Shown piece by piece: positions 26,549 to 36,455 of a stretch of 64,000 nt of DNA. Where the stretch lies: contig NZ_JAFCLP010000001.1 in the NCBI RefSeq assembly GCF_018129405.1, positions 930,001 through 994,000 on the forward strand. Direction: 5' to 3'. Positions within the stretch are counted from its first letter, which is position 1. Every line of letters begins with the position of its first letter. The translations under genes and the position numbers were made by a program. Source of the DNA: Bradyrhizobium iriomotense. GTDB lineage: Bacteria; Pseudomonadota; Alphaproteobacteria; Rhizobiales; Xanthobacteraceae. The notes under the pieces were generated by a model that worked only from the letters and a program-made list of their open reading frames with translations, made no database searches and was not told where the DNA came from.

Positions 26549-27134
26549 GGCCGACCGACGGTCAGGCCCCGGTTTCGGGCATCTGAAGCCTGCATTTTTT
26601 CATGATTGCACGCCGCTGATTCCCTCACGCGGGGGCGGACACGGGCAAGGATCAGGGAACTCTCCCCCGAGGGCCGCTCGGCCCTCGAATCCGCCAAAAT
26701 GGCCCTCGCTCCCGGCAAAAAATACTGCCGCGGAACCGGGCAAGACTGGAACCCGCCACCGGCGCCACGATTAACCACTTTGGCCCGGGGGTTGCACGTG
26801 CATGCCCGTAATCGGCCCAGCGGGTTGGCTTTGGCCCAAGCTTTGGTGTAAAGCTGCGCGGAGTGTGGCTTTTTGTAAGCCTTGCGTGGGCACTGATTAC
26901 CAACGACAAGCGCTTCAAATTGCTAATGAAATTGGCTGGGACGGACGAAGCCGATCTAAGTGACAGGGATCACAGAGACTGAACCGGAGCGCACCTAAGC
27001 TCACCTAAGCTTGAAGACGGGGCCTTGGCCCATGCAGGTGGCTCCGACGGTTTAAGGACTCGCGCTGCGCCGATATTGTGCAAACCCATCGCGCACCGGA
27101 ACGAACTTCCGGCGCTGACAAATTGGAAATCGCC
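26549..27134. other. 586-base gap between xseB and dxs
   Basis: No gene is convincing here. Notable items are a 10-base palindrome TGCACGTGCA at 26793-26802 and a tandem repeat of CACCTAAGCT at about 26991-27010. An A/T-rich stretch lies around 26915-26935. The dxs promoter should lie in this gap. Confidence 0.4.
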
Positions 27135-29063
27135 GTGAACGCATACAGTAAGACGCCGCTTCTCGACACCATCCGGACGCCGGAAGACCTGCGCAAGCTC
27201 AAGATCGAGCAGGTTCGCCAAGTCGCCGACGAGCTGCGGCAGGAGACCATCGATGCCGTCTCGGTGACCGGCGGTCACTTCGGCGCGGGCCTCGGCGTGG
27301 TCGAGCTCACCACCGCGATCCATTACGTCTTCGATACGCCGCGCGACCGCCTGATCTGGGACGTCGGCCACCAGGCCTATCCGCACAAGATCCTCACCGG
27401 CCGGCGCGACCGGATTCGCACGCTGCGCACCGGCGGCGGCCTGTCCGGCTTCACCAAGCGCAGCGAGAGCGATTACGATCCGTTCGGCGCAGCGCATTCC
27501 TCAACCTCGATCTCCGCCGGTCTCGGCATGGCCGTGGCGCGCGACCTCTCCGGCGGCAAGAACAACGTTATCGCCGTCATCGGTGACGGTGCGATGTCGG
27601 CGGGCATGGCCTATGAGGCCATGAACAATGCGGGTGCGATGAACTCGCGCCTGATCGTCATCCTCAACGACAACGACATGTCGATCGCGCCGCCGGTCGG
27701 CGCCATGAGCGCCTATCTGTCGCGCCTCTACTCCGGCAAGACCTATCGCACGCTGCGCGATGCCGCCAAGCAGATCAACAAGCGCCTGCCAAAAATCCTC
27801 GCCAACCGCGCCAACCGCGTCGAGGAATATTCGCGCGGCTTCATGATGGACGGCGGCACGCTGTTCGAGGAGCTCGGCTTCTATTACGTCGGCCCGATCG
27901 ACGGCCATAACCTCGATCACCTCCTGCCCGTGCTGAAGAACGTCCGCGACATGGAGACCGGCCCGATCCTGGTCCACGTCGTGACGCAGAAGGGCAAGGG
28001 CTACGGCCCGGCGGAAGCTTCCGCCGACAAATATCATGCGGTGGTCAAGTTCGACGTCGCCACCGGCACCCAGGCGAAAGCAAAACCGAACGCGCCGGCC
28101 TACCAGAACGTGTTCGGCCAAAGCCTCGTCAAAGAAGCCGAGAAGGACGACAAGATCGTCGCCATCACCGCGGCGATGCCGTCCGGCACCGGCGTCGACA
28201 TCTTCAACAAGGCCTTCCCGGACCGCACCTTCGACGTCGGCATCGCCGAGCAGCACGCGGTGACTTTCGCCGCCGGTCTTGCCAGCGAAGGCTACAAGCC
28301 GTTCTGCGCGATCTACTCGACCTTCCTGCAGCGCGGCTACGACCAGATCGTGCACGACGTCGCGATCCAGAACCTGCCCGTCCGCTTCGCCATCGACCGC
28401 GCCGGCCTCGTCGGCGCCGACGGCGCGACGCATGCCGGCTCGTTCGACAACGCCTATCTCGGCTGTCTGCCCAACATGGTGATCATGGCGGCGGCGGACG
28501 AGGCCGAGCTCGTGCACATGGTGGCGACCCAGGTCGCGATCGACGACCGTCCGAGTTCGCTGCGCTATCCGCGCGGCGAAGGCCGCGGCATCGAGATGCC
28601 CGAGGTCGGCATTCCGCTCGAGCTCGGCAAGGGCCGCATGATCCGCCAGGGCAGCAAGATCGCCCTGCTCTCGTTCGGCACCCGCCTTGCCGAATGCGAG
28701 AAGGCGGCCGACGAGCTCGCCGCGCACGGCCTGTCGACCACGATCGCGGATGCGCGCTTCATGAAGCCGCTCGACACCGAGCTGGTGCTCAAGCTCGCCC
28801 GTGACCACGAGATCCTGATCACGATCGAGGAAGGCTCGGTCGGCGGCTTCGGCTCGCATGTCGCGCAGTTCCTGACCGACCAGGGCGTGCTCGACACCGG
28901 CATGGTCAAGTTCCGTTCGATGGTGCTGCCCGACGTGTTCCAGGACCACGACACCCCGGCCGCGATGTACGGCCGCGCCGGTCTCGACGCCAAGGGCATC
29001 GTCGCCAAGGTGTTCGAAGCGCTCGGCAAGGACGTGAAGACCGAGACGGTCAAGCTCGCCTGA
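27135..29063 (+). CDS. dxs: 1-deoxy-D-xylulose-5-phosphate synthase
   Basis: This protein of about 642 residues catalyses the first step of the MEP isoprenoid pathway, joining pyruvate and glyceraldehyde 3-phosphate with thiamine diphosphate. The motifs are clear: HPHKI-like [15 protein letters not shown], the ThDP motif [18 protein letters not shown], and the transketolase-like [14 protein letters not shown]. The GTG at 27135 fits the usual Dxs N-terminus ([14 protein letters not shown]). A GTG at 27078 is in frame but adds unrelated residues. The product also feeds thiamine and pyridoxal synthesis. Confidence 0.96.
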   Translation: MNAYSKTPLLDTIRTPEDLRKLKIEQVRQVADELRQETIDAVSVTGGHFGAGLGVVELTTAIHYVFDTPRDRLIWDVGHQAYPHKILTGRRDRIRTLRTGGGLSGFTKRSESDYDPFGAAHSSTSISAGLGMAVARDLSGGKNNVIAVIGDGAMSAGMAYEAMNNAGAMNSRLIVILNDNDMSIAPPVGAMSAYLSRLYSGKTYRTLRDAAKQINKRLPKILANRANRVEEYSRGFMMDGGTLFEELGFYYVGPIDGHNLDHLLPVLKNVRDMETGPILVHVVTQKGKGYGPAEASADKYHAVVKFDVATGTQAKAKPNAPAYQNVFGQSLVKEAEKDDKIVAITAAMPSGTGVDIFNKAFPDRTFDVGIAEQHAVTFAAGLASEGYKPFCAIYSTFLQRGYDQIVHDVAIQNLPVRFAIDRAGLVGADGATHAGSFDNAYLGCLPNMVIMAAADEAELVHMVATQVAIDDRPSSLRYPRGEGRGIEMPEVGIPLELGKGRMIRQGSKIALLSFGTRLAECEKAADELAAHGLSTTIADARFMKPLDTELVLKLARDHEILITIEEGSVGGFGSHVAQFLTDQGVLDTGMVKFRSMVLPDVFQDHDTPAAMYGRAGLDAKGIVAKVFEALGKDVKTETVKLA

Positions 29064-29085
29064 TCGTCATACGGGCACTGAACCC

Positions 29086-29204
29086 ACCTCTCCCATCGGG
29101 AGAGGTCGGATCGCGCAAGCGATCCGGGTGAGGGGTTCAGGTCCCACGTGAGAGCGTAACCCCTCACCCGCGCCTTCGGCGCGACCTCTCCCGATGGGAG
29201 AGGT
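29086..29204. repeat. palindromic repeat with ACCTCTCCC arms (family D)
   Basis: The outer arms are ACCTCTCCCATCGGGAGAGGT and its counterpart ACCTCTCCCGATGGGAGAGGT. Inner arms GGTGAGGGG and CCCCTCACC flank the centre. This is a common class of dispersed element in rhizobia. It occupies most of the gap after dxs. Confidence 0.75.
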
Positions 29205-29256
29205 TTGGCACCGCCGACGCCGCGGCAAACGCGATGCCTCTTCGATCGGTAGTCCC

Positions 29257-29811
29257 ATGAAGATCTATCTGGCAGGCCCCGACGTGTTCCTGCCGGACGC
29301 CATTGAGATCGGCCGGCGCAAGGTGAATATCTGCGCTGGCTTCGGGCTCACCGGCCTCTATCCGCTCGACAACGCCGTCGACCTCACCGCGCCTGACGCC
29401 TCGCGGCAGATCTTCTGCGGCAACGAGGCGATGATGGACGCGGCCGATGCCATCATCGCCAACCTCACCCCGTTCCGCGGCGCCGGCGCCGATCCCGGCA
29501 CCGTCTACGAGCTCGGCTACATGGCCGGCCGCCGCAAATTCTGCCTGGCCTATTCCAACGATGGCGCCGTCTATGCCGACCGTGTCGGTCGCTTCATGGA
29601 GGTCACCTCCGAGGACGGGCGGCTGGTCGATGCGCAGGGGCTGACGGTCGAGGATTTCGGCCTCGTCGACAACCTCATGATGATCCATGCGCTGGAGCTG
29701 CACGGCTGCCCGCTGGTGACGCCGGCCACGATGCCGATCGACGTCTGGCGCGATCTCGCCGCGTTCGAGGCTTGCGTCCGGATGGCGGCCGCGCGATTGA
29801 TCGCTAAATAA
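29257..29811 (+). CDS. nucleoside 2-deoxyribosyltransferase
   Basis: This 184-residue protein begins MKIYLAGPDVFLPDA. It has the catalytic Glu in DPGTVYELGYMAG and the typical ANLTPFRGAGAD loop. These enzymes exchange or hydrolyse the base of 2'-deoxynucleosides in purine and pyrimidine salvage. ATG 29257 is the start that gives the family N-terminus; the frame extends 63 bases further into the repeat. A family C repeat starts seven bases after the stop codon. Confidence 0.92.
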   Translation: MKIYLAGPDVFLPDAIEIGRRKVNICAGFGLTGLYPLDNAVDLTAPDASRQIFCGNEAMMDAADAIIANLTPFRGAGADPGTVYELGYMAGRRKFCLAYSNDGAVYADRVGRFMEVTSEDGRLVDAQGLTVEDFGLVDNLMMIHALELHGCPLVTPATMPIDVWRDLAAFEACVRMAAARLIAK

Positions 29812-29817
29812 GCGCTA

Positions 29818-29887
29818 GAGCATGATCCGGACCCGAAGGGCCGCGTTAGCGCAAAGTGTGCAGCGGTTTTCCGATAAGATCATGCTC
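29818..29887. repeat. GAGCATGATC repeat, family C copy 1
   Basis: The outer arms GAGCATGATC and GATCATGCTC enclose a GTGTGCAGCGGTTTTCCGAT-type centre. Related copies are at 40505, 45101 and 63939. It lies just after the deoxyribosyltransferase stop and before tlyA. Confidence 0.8.
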
Positions 29888-29915
29888 AAGTAATCAGTCG
29901 CTTCCGGAGAAATCG

Positions 29916-30650
29916 ATGTCCCCTGCCCGCAAGCGCGCGGATGTTCTGCTGGTCGAGCGCGGCCTGTTCGAGAGCCGGGCGCGGGCGCGCGCGGCCATCG
30001 AAGCCGGCCTCGTCACGGCCGATGACAAGCAGGTTTCAAAACCGTCGGAGACGATCGCCGAGGATGCGGTGATCCAGGCCGAGCCGGCGCACCCCTATGT
30101 CTCGCGTGGCGGCGTCAAGCTCGCGGGCGCGCTGGAGCGCTATCCGATCGAGATCGAGGACCATGTCTGCCTCGACGTCGGCGCTTCCACCGGCGGTTTC
30201 ACCGAGGTGCTGCTGGCGAACGGCGCGAGCCTCGTGTTCGCGGTCGACGTCGGCACCAGCCAGCTGCATCCCTCGCTGCGCGGTCATCCCAAGATCGTGT
30301 CGATGGAGGAGACCGACATCCGCGCCTATGAAGGCAAGCGCCTGCCGGCGCGGCCCGATATCGTGGTCATCGACGTCAGCTTCATCTCGCTGAAGACGGT
30401 GCTGCCGGTGGCGCTGTCGCTGGCGGCGGCACCGATGAGCCTGCTGGCACTGATCAAGCCGCAATTCGAGGCTGACAGGAAGCACAACAAGAAGGGCATC
30501 ATCCGCGACGCCGCGGTGCATCAGGAGATCTGCGACGACATCGCGGCGTTCGCAGCCTCGCTCGGCTGCACCGACATCGAGGTGTTCCCCTCGTCGATCA
30601 CGGGCGGCGACGGCAACATCGAATTCTTCCTGGGCGCGCGCCGTGGTTGA
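29916..30650 (+). CDS. tlyA: TlyA-family rRNA 2'-O-methyltransferase
   Basis: This 244-residue protein has an N-terminal S4 RNA-binding domain ([20 protein letters not shown]) and an FtsJ/Rossmann methyltransferase domain with SAM motif [16 protein letters not shown]. Catalytic-type Lys and Asp residues lie in [11 protein letters not shown] and in [11 protein letters not shown]. The family methylates ribose of 16S and 23S rRNA cytidines. The start has GGAGA upstream. It overlaps the next RNA methyltransferase gene by eight bases, so the two are coupled. Confidence 0.93.
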   Translation: MSPARKRADVLLVERGLFESRARARAAIEAGLVTADDKQVSKPSETIAEDAVIQAEPAHPYVSRGGVKLAGALERYPIEIEDHVCLDVGASTGGFTEVLLANGASLVFAVDVGTSQLHPSLRGHPKIVSMEETDIRAYEGKRLPARPDIVVIDVSFISLKTVLPVALSLAAAPMSLLALIKPQFEADRKHNKKGIIRDAAVHQEICDDIAAFAASLGCTDIEVFPSSITGGDGNIEFFLGARRG

Positions 30651-31890
30651 GCGCTTGACGATCGATCACGTCGGCCATCGCGGCGACGGCGTCTCGCTCA
30701 CGACGGGCGATGCGGTCTACGTGCCCTACGCGCTTCGAGGCGAGACGGTCGAAGTCGATCACGTCGCGGGCCACCATCCCGACCGCCGCAAGCTGCTGGC
30801 GGTCGACGTCGCGAGCCCCGAGCGTATCGAGCCGTTCTGTCCGCATTTCGGCGTCTGCGGCGGCTGCGCCATACAGCACTGGGCCGCTGAGCCCTATCAT
30901 GCGTGGAAGCGTGGCATCGTGGTCGAGACGCTGGCGCAGGCCGGCCTCGATTGCGAGGTGGCGCCGCTGGTCGACGCCCATGGCGCGGGGCGCCGGCGCG
31001 TGACGCTGCATGGCCGCTTCGGCACGCATGACGTCCTCAAGGTCGGATTCTCGGCGACGAGCTCGCATGACGTCATCCCGATCCATCGCTGCCCGATCCT
31101 CGATCCCGCACTCGAGGGCGCACTCGATGCGGCCTGGGCTATCGCAGAGCCGCTGACGTCCAGGATGCCGGTGACCAAGCCGCTCGACATCCAGGTCACC
31201 GCCACCGTCAACGGCCTCGACGTCGACGTGCGCGGCTCCGGCCCTCTGCCGACGCCGCTCGTCACGGCCCTGTCGCGCGTCGCCGAGCAGCATCGCTTGG
31301 CGCGGCTGACGCGGCATGGCGAGCTGGTGCTGCAGCGTCTCGTGCCAACCGTAAGGATGGGCCGTGCCGAGGTGACACTGCCGCCGGGCTCGTTCCTGCA
31401 AGCCACCGTCGCAGGCGAAGAGACGCTCGCTGCGCTGGTCGCCGAGCGCGTCGGCAAGGCCAAGGAGGTCCTCGACCTCTTCTGCGGCGTCGGGCCGTTT
31501 GCGCTACGGCTTGCCGAGAAGGCGCGCGTCACCGCCTATGACAGCGACGCCGGCGCAGTCGGAGCGCTCGCAAAGGCATCGCGCACGCCGGGGCTCAAGC
31601 CAATCAGGTGCGAGCCGCGCGACCTGTTCCGCCGCCCCCTGGTGCCGCCGGAGCTGCGCGACTTCGACGCCGTGGTGTTCGATCCCCCGCGCCAGGGCGC
31701 GCAGGCGCAGGCGCTGAAGCTCGCCGCGAGCAAGGTGCCCGTCGTCGTCGCGGTGTCATGCAACGTTGCGACCTTCGCCCGCGACGCGCGATTGCTGATC
31801 GACGGTGGTTACAAGATGGACGCCGTGGTGCCGGTCGACCAGTTCCGTCACACGCCGCATGTCGAGCTGGTGGCGAAGTTCACGCGCTGA
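30643..31890 (+). CDS. Fe-S class I RNA m5U methyltransferase (TrmA/RlmD type)
   Basis: The 415-residue protein has an N-terminal TRAM-like domain, and Cys ligands for an Fe-S cluster in [15 protein letters not shown]. The SAM motif [11 protein letters not shown] is followed by FDPPRQG and the catalytic Cys in [15 protein letters not shown]. It methylates uridine C5 in 23S rRNA or tRNA; which one cannot be read from sequence. The GTG start lies within the last codons of tlyA. Both genes probably serve RNA maturation. Confidence 0.93.
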   Translation: MVERLTIDHVGHRGDGVSLTTGDAVYVPYALRGETVEVDHVAGHHPDRRKLLAVDVASPERIEPFCPHFGVCGGCAIQHWAAEPYHAWKRGIVVETLAQAGLDCEVAPLVDAHGAGRRRVTLHGRFGTHDVLKVGFSATSSHDVIPIHRCPILDPALEGALDAAWAIAEPLTSRMPVTKPLDIQVTATVNGLDVDVRGSGPLPTPLVTALSRVAEQHRLARLTRHGELVLQRLVPTVRMGRAEVTLPPGSFLQATVAGEETLAALVAERVGKAKEVLDLFCGVGPFALRLAEKARVTAYDSDAGAVGALAKASRTPGLKPIRCEPRDLFRRPLVPPELRDFDAVVFDPPRQGAQAQALKLAASKVPVVVAVSCNVATFARDARLLIDGGYKMDAVVPVDQFRHTPHVELVAKFTR

Positions 31891-31895
31891 TTTTT

Positions 31896-32498
31896 CTAGC
31901 GCCGCAGCCCGCTCAGCGCCGGTGACTCGCCGGGCAGCATGTTCGATCTGATATCGCTGTCCATCCGGCCCGAATCCTGCTGAATGAACCCGGCCCCGAA
32001 CGACAGGCTGAGGTTGGAGGTCGGCTTGAACTCGACGCCCGCAAATGCGCTGTATCCCGGCGCGGCGCTAGACGTCAGCGGCGCAATCGAGCTGCCGATG
32101 CCGTTGCCGTATTTCAGCGTGTCGAAACCGGCAAAGAACGTGACGGGCAAGCCGCCCGCGGTCTTGGTGTTGTAGCCGAACTGCGTGCTGTCATAAGAGA
32201 GCGCGCTGAAGTTGCCGGCTAGGCCCGTCTGGCTGAGGCCGCTCCAATTGAGGTTGCCACGCTGGCTGCCGACGAAGAAGCCGTTCGCAAAGTTGGTGCG
32301 CCCGCCGGCGTCGGCGGCATTGAAGCCCGAAAAATTGCCGTAGGTGTCGGAGCTCTGGCCATCGCTGCCGCCATAACCGAAGGCCCCACCCGGGATCCAA
32401 TACCTCAGAGGTGCGACTTGCGCATGAGCGGGGGCACCGCAGAAGCAGAGCATCGCAAAGAGAGTTGCAAGACCACGGGAACGTGCAGGGCTGGGCAT
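31896..32498 (-). CDS. small outer-membrane beta-barrel-like protein
   Basis: This 200-residue protein has a signal peptide (ATLFAMLCFCGAPAHA, cleavage near residue 26). The body is rich in Gly, Ser, Asn and aromatic residues in alternating patterns, typical of outer-membrane barrels. Examples are LPVTFFAGFDTLKYG and YSAFAGVEFKPTSNLSLSFG. The family is not firmly recognised. It resembles porin-like surface proteins of alphaproteobacteria but has about eight strands at most. It is convergent with the RNA methyltransferase, with five bases between stop codons. Confidence 0.7.
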   Translation of the reverse strand: MPSPARSRGLATLFAMLCFCGAPAHAQVAPLRYWIPGGAFGYGGSDGQSSDTYGNFSGFNAADAGGRTNFANGFFVGSQRGNLNWSGLSQTGLAGNFSALSYDSTQFGYNTKTAGGLPVTFFAGFDTLKYGNGIGSSIAPLTSSAAPGYSAFAGVEFKPTSNLSLSFGAGFIQQDSGRMDSDIRSNMLPGESPALSGLRR

Positions 32499-32709
32499 TC
32501 AGGCTACCGACAAGAAGTGCGTAAATTATACGCCCGGGAGCGTGCGAATACCAGCGACGCGGTGCCGGCGATGCGCCATCCAGTTCCCGATCACCTCTTC
32601 CTGACGCATTGAACCTCCTCTGTGACGGATTGACCCATTTAAAGGGGCGCAAGCCCGCGCTTTGATTGCGCAGACCTTTGAAAATGCCCGACATTGCATG
32701 GAGGCTGTC

Positions 32710-33768
32710 ATGGAGGTCAATTCCGACAAGTTGAATGCCTTTATGGGCAAGATGATCACCGAGGTGGGGGCGGCGATGAACGCATCGCTGGTCCTGCTGG
32801 GCGACAAGCTCGGCCTGTACCGCACCCTCGCCGCCAAGGGACCGATGAACTCCGCCGAGCTCGCCAGCGCCACCGGGACGGCGGAGCGTTATGTCCGCGA
32901 ATGGCTCGCAAGCCAGGCGGCATCCGGCTACGTCGAATATGACACCGCTTCCGGAAAATTCTCGATGCTGCCGGAGCAGGCGATGGCGCTCGCCGACCAG
33001 GACAGCCCGGTGTTCCTCGGCGCGGTCGGCAATGTCATTGCCGCGGCGTTTCTCGACGAGCCGAAGGTCACGGACGCGTTCAAGACCGGCAAGGGTGTCG
33101 GCTGGAACCGGCGCAGCGAGTGCCTGTTCTGCGGCACCGCCCGCTTCTTCCGCACCGGCTACATGCATCATCTGGTGCAGGAGTGGCTGCCTGCGCTCGA
33201 CGGCGTCGTGGACAAGCTGAAGCGTGGTGCCAAGGTCGCCGATGTCGGCTGCGGCCACGGCGTCTCGACACGGCTGATGGCGGAGGCCTTCCCGAACTCG
33301 CGCTTCTACGGCTTCGACTATCACGAGGGCTCGATCGAGGCCGCGCGGAAGGGAGCCAACGAGGCCAAACTCGGCGACCGGGTCAGCTTCGCCGTCCACT
33401 CGGCCAAGTCCTATCCAGCCGAGGGCTACGATCTCGTCTGCTTCTTCGATTGCCTGCACGATATGGGCGATCCCGTCGGCGCCATCAGCCACGTGCGCGA
33501 GACCATGGACAAGGACGGCACCTGCATGCTGGTCGAGCCGTTCGCGGGCGACCGTCTCGAAGACAATCTCAATCCGGTCGGCCGCGTCTACTATGCAGCC
33601 TCAACCATGATCTGCACGCCGGCCTCGCTCGATCAGGAGGTGGGCCTGGCGCTGGGTGCACAGGCGGGCGAAGCGCGGCTGCGCAAGGTCGCGCGCGAGG
33701 GCGGCCTGTCGCGCTTCCGCCGCGCCGCCGAGACGCCGTTCAATCTGATCCTCGAGGCGCGGATCTGA
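32710..33768 (+). CDS. SAM-dependent methyltransferase with winged-helix N-terminus
   Basis: This 352-residue protein has an N-terminal helical winged domain like that of plant-type O-methyltransferases (LGDKLGLYRTLAAKGPMNSA, then RYVREWLASQAASGYVEY). A Rossmann domain with the SAM motif VADVGCGHGVSTRLMAEAFP follows. ATG 32710 has GGAGG five bases upstream and is preferred over starts at 32698 and 32662. The substrate is unknown. The upstream gap of about 210 bases is shared with the divergent outer-membrane gene. Confidence 0.87.
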   Translation: MEVNSDKLNAFMGKMITEVGAAMNASLVLLGDKLGLYRTLAAKGPMNSAELASATGTAERYVREWLASQAASGYVEYDTASGKFSMLPEQAMALADQDSPVFLGAVGNVIAAAFLDEPKVTDAFKTGKGVGWNRRSECLFCGTARFFRTGYMHHLVQEWLPALDGVVDKLKRGAKVADVGCGHGVSTRLMAEAFPNSRFYGFDYHEGSIEAARKGANEAKLGDRVSFAVHSAKSYPAEGYDLVCFFDCLHDMGDPVGAISHVRETMDKDGTCMLVEPFAGDRLEDNLNPVGRVYYAASTMICTPASLDQEVGLALGAQAGEARLRKVAREGGLSRFRRAAETPFNLILEARI

Positions 33769-33795
33769 TTCACGCTGGGCGCGCGGCCGACGATG

Positions 33796-34179
33796 TTAGG
33801 CCGCCGCGTCCGTCCCCGTCCCGAAGGTGAGCTGGTTGCCGTCCGCATCGACGGCGTCGAAATCGCGCATGCCGTAATCGCGGACCTCCGGCTCGTTGAG
33901 CAGCTTCGCGGCGCGTGCCGACACCTCGGCATAGAGCTGGTCGACGTCGCGGACGAAGATGCAGATGGCGCCATGGCCGGGCAAACGTTTGGTCTGACTT
34001 GCTGCGAGCAAATGCAGGGCGACCTCGTCGCGGCAGAGGCAGGCATAGGACAGCGGCTGGCCGTATTCGAACGTGACCTCGAAGCCGAGAACGTCGCGGT
34101 AATAGGCTAGGCTTGCAGCAATGTCGGAGACGACGAAGACGGTGGCCGCGCCGGCCATCATCGGACGATTGTCGGTCAT
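33796..34179 (-). CDS. VOC/glyoxalase-fold protein
   Basis: This 127-residue protein has a VOC metalloenzyme fold (FVVSDIAASLAYYRDVLGFE, then FVRDVDQLYAEV and DFDAVDADGNQLTFG). It is the size of a single-unit glyoxalase or bleomycin-resistance type protein, which works as a dimer. ATG 34179 has a perfect GAGGAGG upstream. The longer open frame to 34638 is antisense to the nucleotidyltransferase gene. The substrate is not predicted. Confidence 0.88.
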   Translation of the reverse strand: MTDNRPMMAGAATVFVVSDIAASLAYYRDVLGFEVTFEYGQPLSYACLCRDEVALHLLAASQTKRLPGHGAICIFVRDVDQLYAEVSARAAKLLNEPEVRDYGMRDFDAVDADGNQLTFGTGTDAAA

Positions 34180-34289
34180 TGCAGCCTCCTCGCATCGCGA
34201 GCCCGTCTTCCGACGCAGACTAGCATGCGACCACGAGGTCTTGCATCGCCCTTCCCGCAACGTAAGCTCGGCCGCCGAACAAGGCGGCG

Positions 34290-35129
34290 ATGGTCCCGAC
34301 CATGACACACGATCCGCTCCTGTCGCACCTGACATCCGCCTTGGCCGCGGTGCCGGGCGTTTCGGCCATCGTGCTCGGCGGCTCGCGTGCGCGCGGCAGT
34401 GCGCATGCCACGTCCGACTACGACATCGGACTGTATTTCTCCGCGGCGAGCCCCCTCGATACGGATCGGTTACTGGCGGCTGCAAAAGCGATCGCCGACG
34501 ATCCCGACACCACGGCCGTGACGGCGATCGGCGAATGGGGACCGTGGATCGTCGGCGGCGCGTGGCTGGTGGTCGGGGGACACAAGGTCGATCTGCTCTA
34601 CCGCAATGCCGACGCGGTCGAGGCAGTGATGGAATCATGCCGCGCCGGCGTTGTCAGCATGGATTATCAGCCCGGACATCCGCACGGCTTCTGCTCGGCG
34701 ATCTGGATGGGCGAAATCGCCTATGCCGAGCCGCTTCACGACCCCGCGCACCTGATTGCGCGCCTGAAGTCGCTCGCCCTTCCCTATCCGCGACCGCTGC
34801 GCGAAGCGCTGATCCAGCGCTTCCGCTGGGAGATCCTGTTCAGCATCGAGAATGCCCAACTGGCCGGGCTGCGTGAGGAGCAGAACCATGTCGCTGGCTG
34901 TGCCTACCGGGCGCTCGCTTGCGTTGCACAGGTCCTGTTCGCGATCAACGAGCGATATCTCATCAACGAGAAGGGAGCACTGCAGGAGGCCTCGCAATTT
35001 CAGGTGACGATCCCCGATCTTGTGGAAGAAGTCGCAACGATATGGCGACGCATCGGGGCCAAGGCGTACGGTTCAGCGCTGACGCACCTGCGCAGGATCG
35101 AGCAGGAACTCGGCTTGCTGGAGGTATAA
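34290..35129 (+). CDS. nucleotidyltransferase-domain protein
   Basis: This 279-residue protein carries the pol-beta-type motif GGSRARGSAHATSDYDIGLYF (residues 30-50), with GS and the DXD metal pair. A helical C-terminal part follows. It resembles aminoglycoside adenylyltransferase-like or DUF4037-like proteins, but the substrate is unclear. ATG 34302, four codons later, is an alternative start. It is divergent from the VOC gene. Confidence 0.8.
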   Translation: MVPTMTHDPLLSHLTSALAAVPGVSAIVLGGSRARGSAHATSDYDIGLYFSAASPLDTDRLLAAAKAIADDPDTTAVTAIGEWGPWIVGGAWLVVGGHKVDLLYRNADAVEAVMESCRAGVVSMDYQPGHPHGFCSAIWMGEIAYAEPLHDPAHLIARLKSLALPYPRPLREALIQRFRWEILFSIENAQLAGLREEQNHVAGCAYRALACVAQVLFAINERYLINEKGALQEASQFQVTIPDLVEEVATIWRRIGAKAYGSALTHLRRIEQELGLLEV

Positions 35130-35169
35130 GCCGGTCGGGCAACGGCCGCCCCTCGACCCGCCGTCGCGA

Positions 35170-36039
35170 TCAGCGCCCCCAGCGGTCGGACCAGATCTTC
35201 TCGCCGATCAGGCAATTGACGCGCGGCTCCTTGTCCTTGTCGGCAACGCGCACCACGGGGCGCTCCGGCGTGCGGCCGGCAACCTCCATCAGCAGCTTGG
35301 TGCGGATCGCCTCCTTGAACTTGTCGCGGTCCTTGATCGCGATGACGAAGGAGCCGGGACCGCCGACGACGCAGTCCTCGTAATAGTAGTCGAGATTGTC
35401 GATATCCATGGTCGAATAGGACGGCTCCTTGACCATGATCGGCAGGCCGTTGATGACGATGCCCTTCTCGAGCGCGGCATCGCGCGCCACCGTGACCGGG
35501 CCGCCATTGTTGTTGGGACCATCGCCAGAGATGTCGATGACGCGGCGCAGGCCCCGATAGGGATCCTCGTCGAACAGCGGCATCGCGAAGGTGATCGCGC
35601 CGGAGATCGAGGTGCGCGAGGCGCGCCGGATCGGCGTCTTCATGATCTCGGCGGCAACCGCGTCCGCGGTCTCCGGTCCGTCGACCAGCCGCCAGGGAAT
35701 GATGATCTTCTGGTCGGTGGAGGCGGCCCATTCGAAATAGGTCACCGCGATCCGGCCATTCGGACCCATCTTCAGCGCCTGGAGAAATTCCTTCGACTGG
35801 ATCGCCTGCGCGTAGCCCTCGCGCTGGATCGCCAGTTCGTCCATGTCCATGGAGTAGGACACGTCGACCGCGAGGATCAGCTCGACATCGACCGTCTGCG
35901 CATCCTTGTCCGCCGCCAGCCGCTGCGGCTCGCTCCTGGGCGGTTCAAACTTCGGCCCTGGTGCAGCTAAGCCCGCGACGTCCCCCCCGGCAAGCACGCC
36001 GGCCACCAGCACAGCCCCGATCGAGAACAGCAAGCGCAT
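35170..36039 (-). CDS. DUF1194 exported von Willebrand factor A-like protein
   Basis: This 289-residue protein has a signal peptide (LLFSIGAVLVAGVLAGGDVAG) and a VWA-like domain with the metal site DVSYSMD (DXSXS) followed by SISGAITFAMPLF and DISGDGPNNNG. The family is common in rhizobia and of unknown function. It is predicted to be periplasmic. ATG 36039 has GGGAG upstream; the frame extends to 36483 without a better start. It stands alone, divergent from the fluoride operon. Confidence 0.85.
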   Translation of the reverse strand: MRLLFSIGAVLVAGVLAGGDVAGLAAPGPKFEPPRSEPQRLAADKDAQTVDVELILAVDVSYSMDMDELAIQREGYAQAIQSKEFLQALKMGPNGRIAVTYFEWAASTDQKIIIPWRLVDGPETADAVAAEIMKTPIRRASRTSISGAITFAMPLFDEDPYRGLRRVIDISGDGPNNNGGPVTVARDAALEKGIVINGLPIMVKEPSYSTMDIDNLDYYYEDCVVGGPGSFVIAIKDRDKFKEAIRTKLLMEVAGRTPERPVVRVADKDKEPRVNCLIGEKIWSDRWGR

Positions 36040-36259
36040 CGCAGTCTCCCGTCGTATGACGCGATGGTGACATGCAATCGCCTTGCCGCAAAGTGCGAAG
36101 ATCGCTTGCGCTTCACATTCGAGTGCATCGCTGCCGCGCGTTGCCGTCGTTTGGCCACGGCGCTGACACGGGAACGCGCGCGATCGCTCGCGCAGTCCGC
36201 AGCTCGCGAAGCGAGAACCCCGGAATGACAGGTGCCGGTGGAGACACGCCCCCGCCCAC
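36040..36259. other. gap with remnant of a family A repeat
   Basis: No gene is visible. GAACCCCGGAATGAC at 36215-36229, preceded by GCGAAGCGA, matches the right end of the family A repeats, so this is probably a truncated copy. Confidence 0.45.
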
Positions 36260-36287
36260 TTGTCCGGCGCGATTTCCATGCTAGGCT
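36260..36287 (+). promoter_or_regulatory. candidate sigma-70 promoter of the fluoride operon
   Basis: TTGTCC and TAGGCT are separated by 16 bases, which would start transcription close to the 5' end of the riboswitch. The match to consensus is moderate. Confidence 0.35.
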
Positions 36288-36299
36288 GACCGCACAGAT

Positions 36300-36360
36300 G
36301 GGGATGGAGTCCCCCGACAACCGCCCGGCGGCTTGACCGTAGTGGGCTGATGACTCCTGC
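36300..36360 (+). ncRNA. fluoride riboswitch (crcB motif)
   Basis: The sequence fits the crcB RNA consensus. GGGG (36300-36303) pairs with CCCC (36311-36314) around ATGGAGT. GCCC (36323-36326) pairs with GGGC (36344-36347). The loop GGAGT (36306-36310) pairs with ACTCC (36353-36357), the pseudoknot of the motif. The conserved stretches AACCGCC and GGCTGATGACTCCTGC are present. Fluoride binding should favour expression of the downstream genes, which include two fluoride-channel genes. An intrinsic terminator at 36409-36433 is the likely expression platform. Confidence 0.93.
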
Positions 36361-36408
36361 TTGAGGTGGGGCAATCATTGAGCCTCCGCCTTTGGCGGGA
36401 GCATGGAC

Positions 36409-36433
36409 AAACCCGCCGATGGCGGGTTTTTTG
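36409..36433 (+). terminator. riboswitch-controlled intrinsic terminator
   Basis: ACCCGCC (36411-36417) and GGCGGGT (36421-36427) form a stem with a three-base loop, followed by six T. An upstream GGCGGG at 36394-36399 can pair with the same CCCGCC, giving a mutually exclusive antiterminator. The terminator ends 23 bases before the first start codon of the operon. Confidence 0.85.
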
Positions 36434-36455
36434 TTGCCTGAACGAAGGAGAAGGC

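Noticed and set aside
27501-28949. 482-codon minus-strand frame
   Set aside because: It is antisense to dxs, with low-complexity Arg/His/Asp composition.
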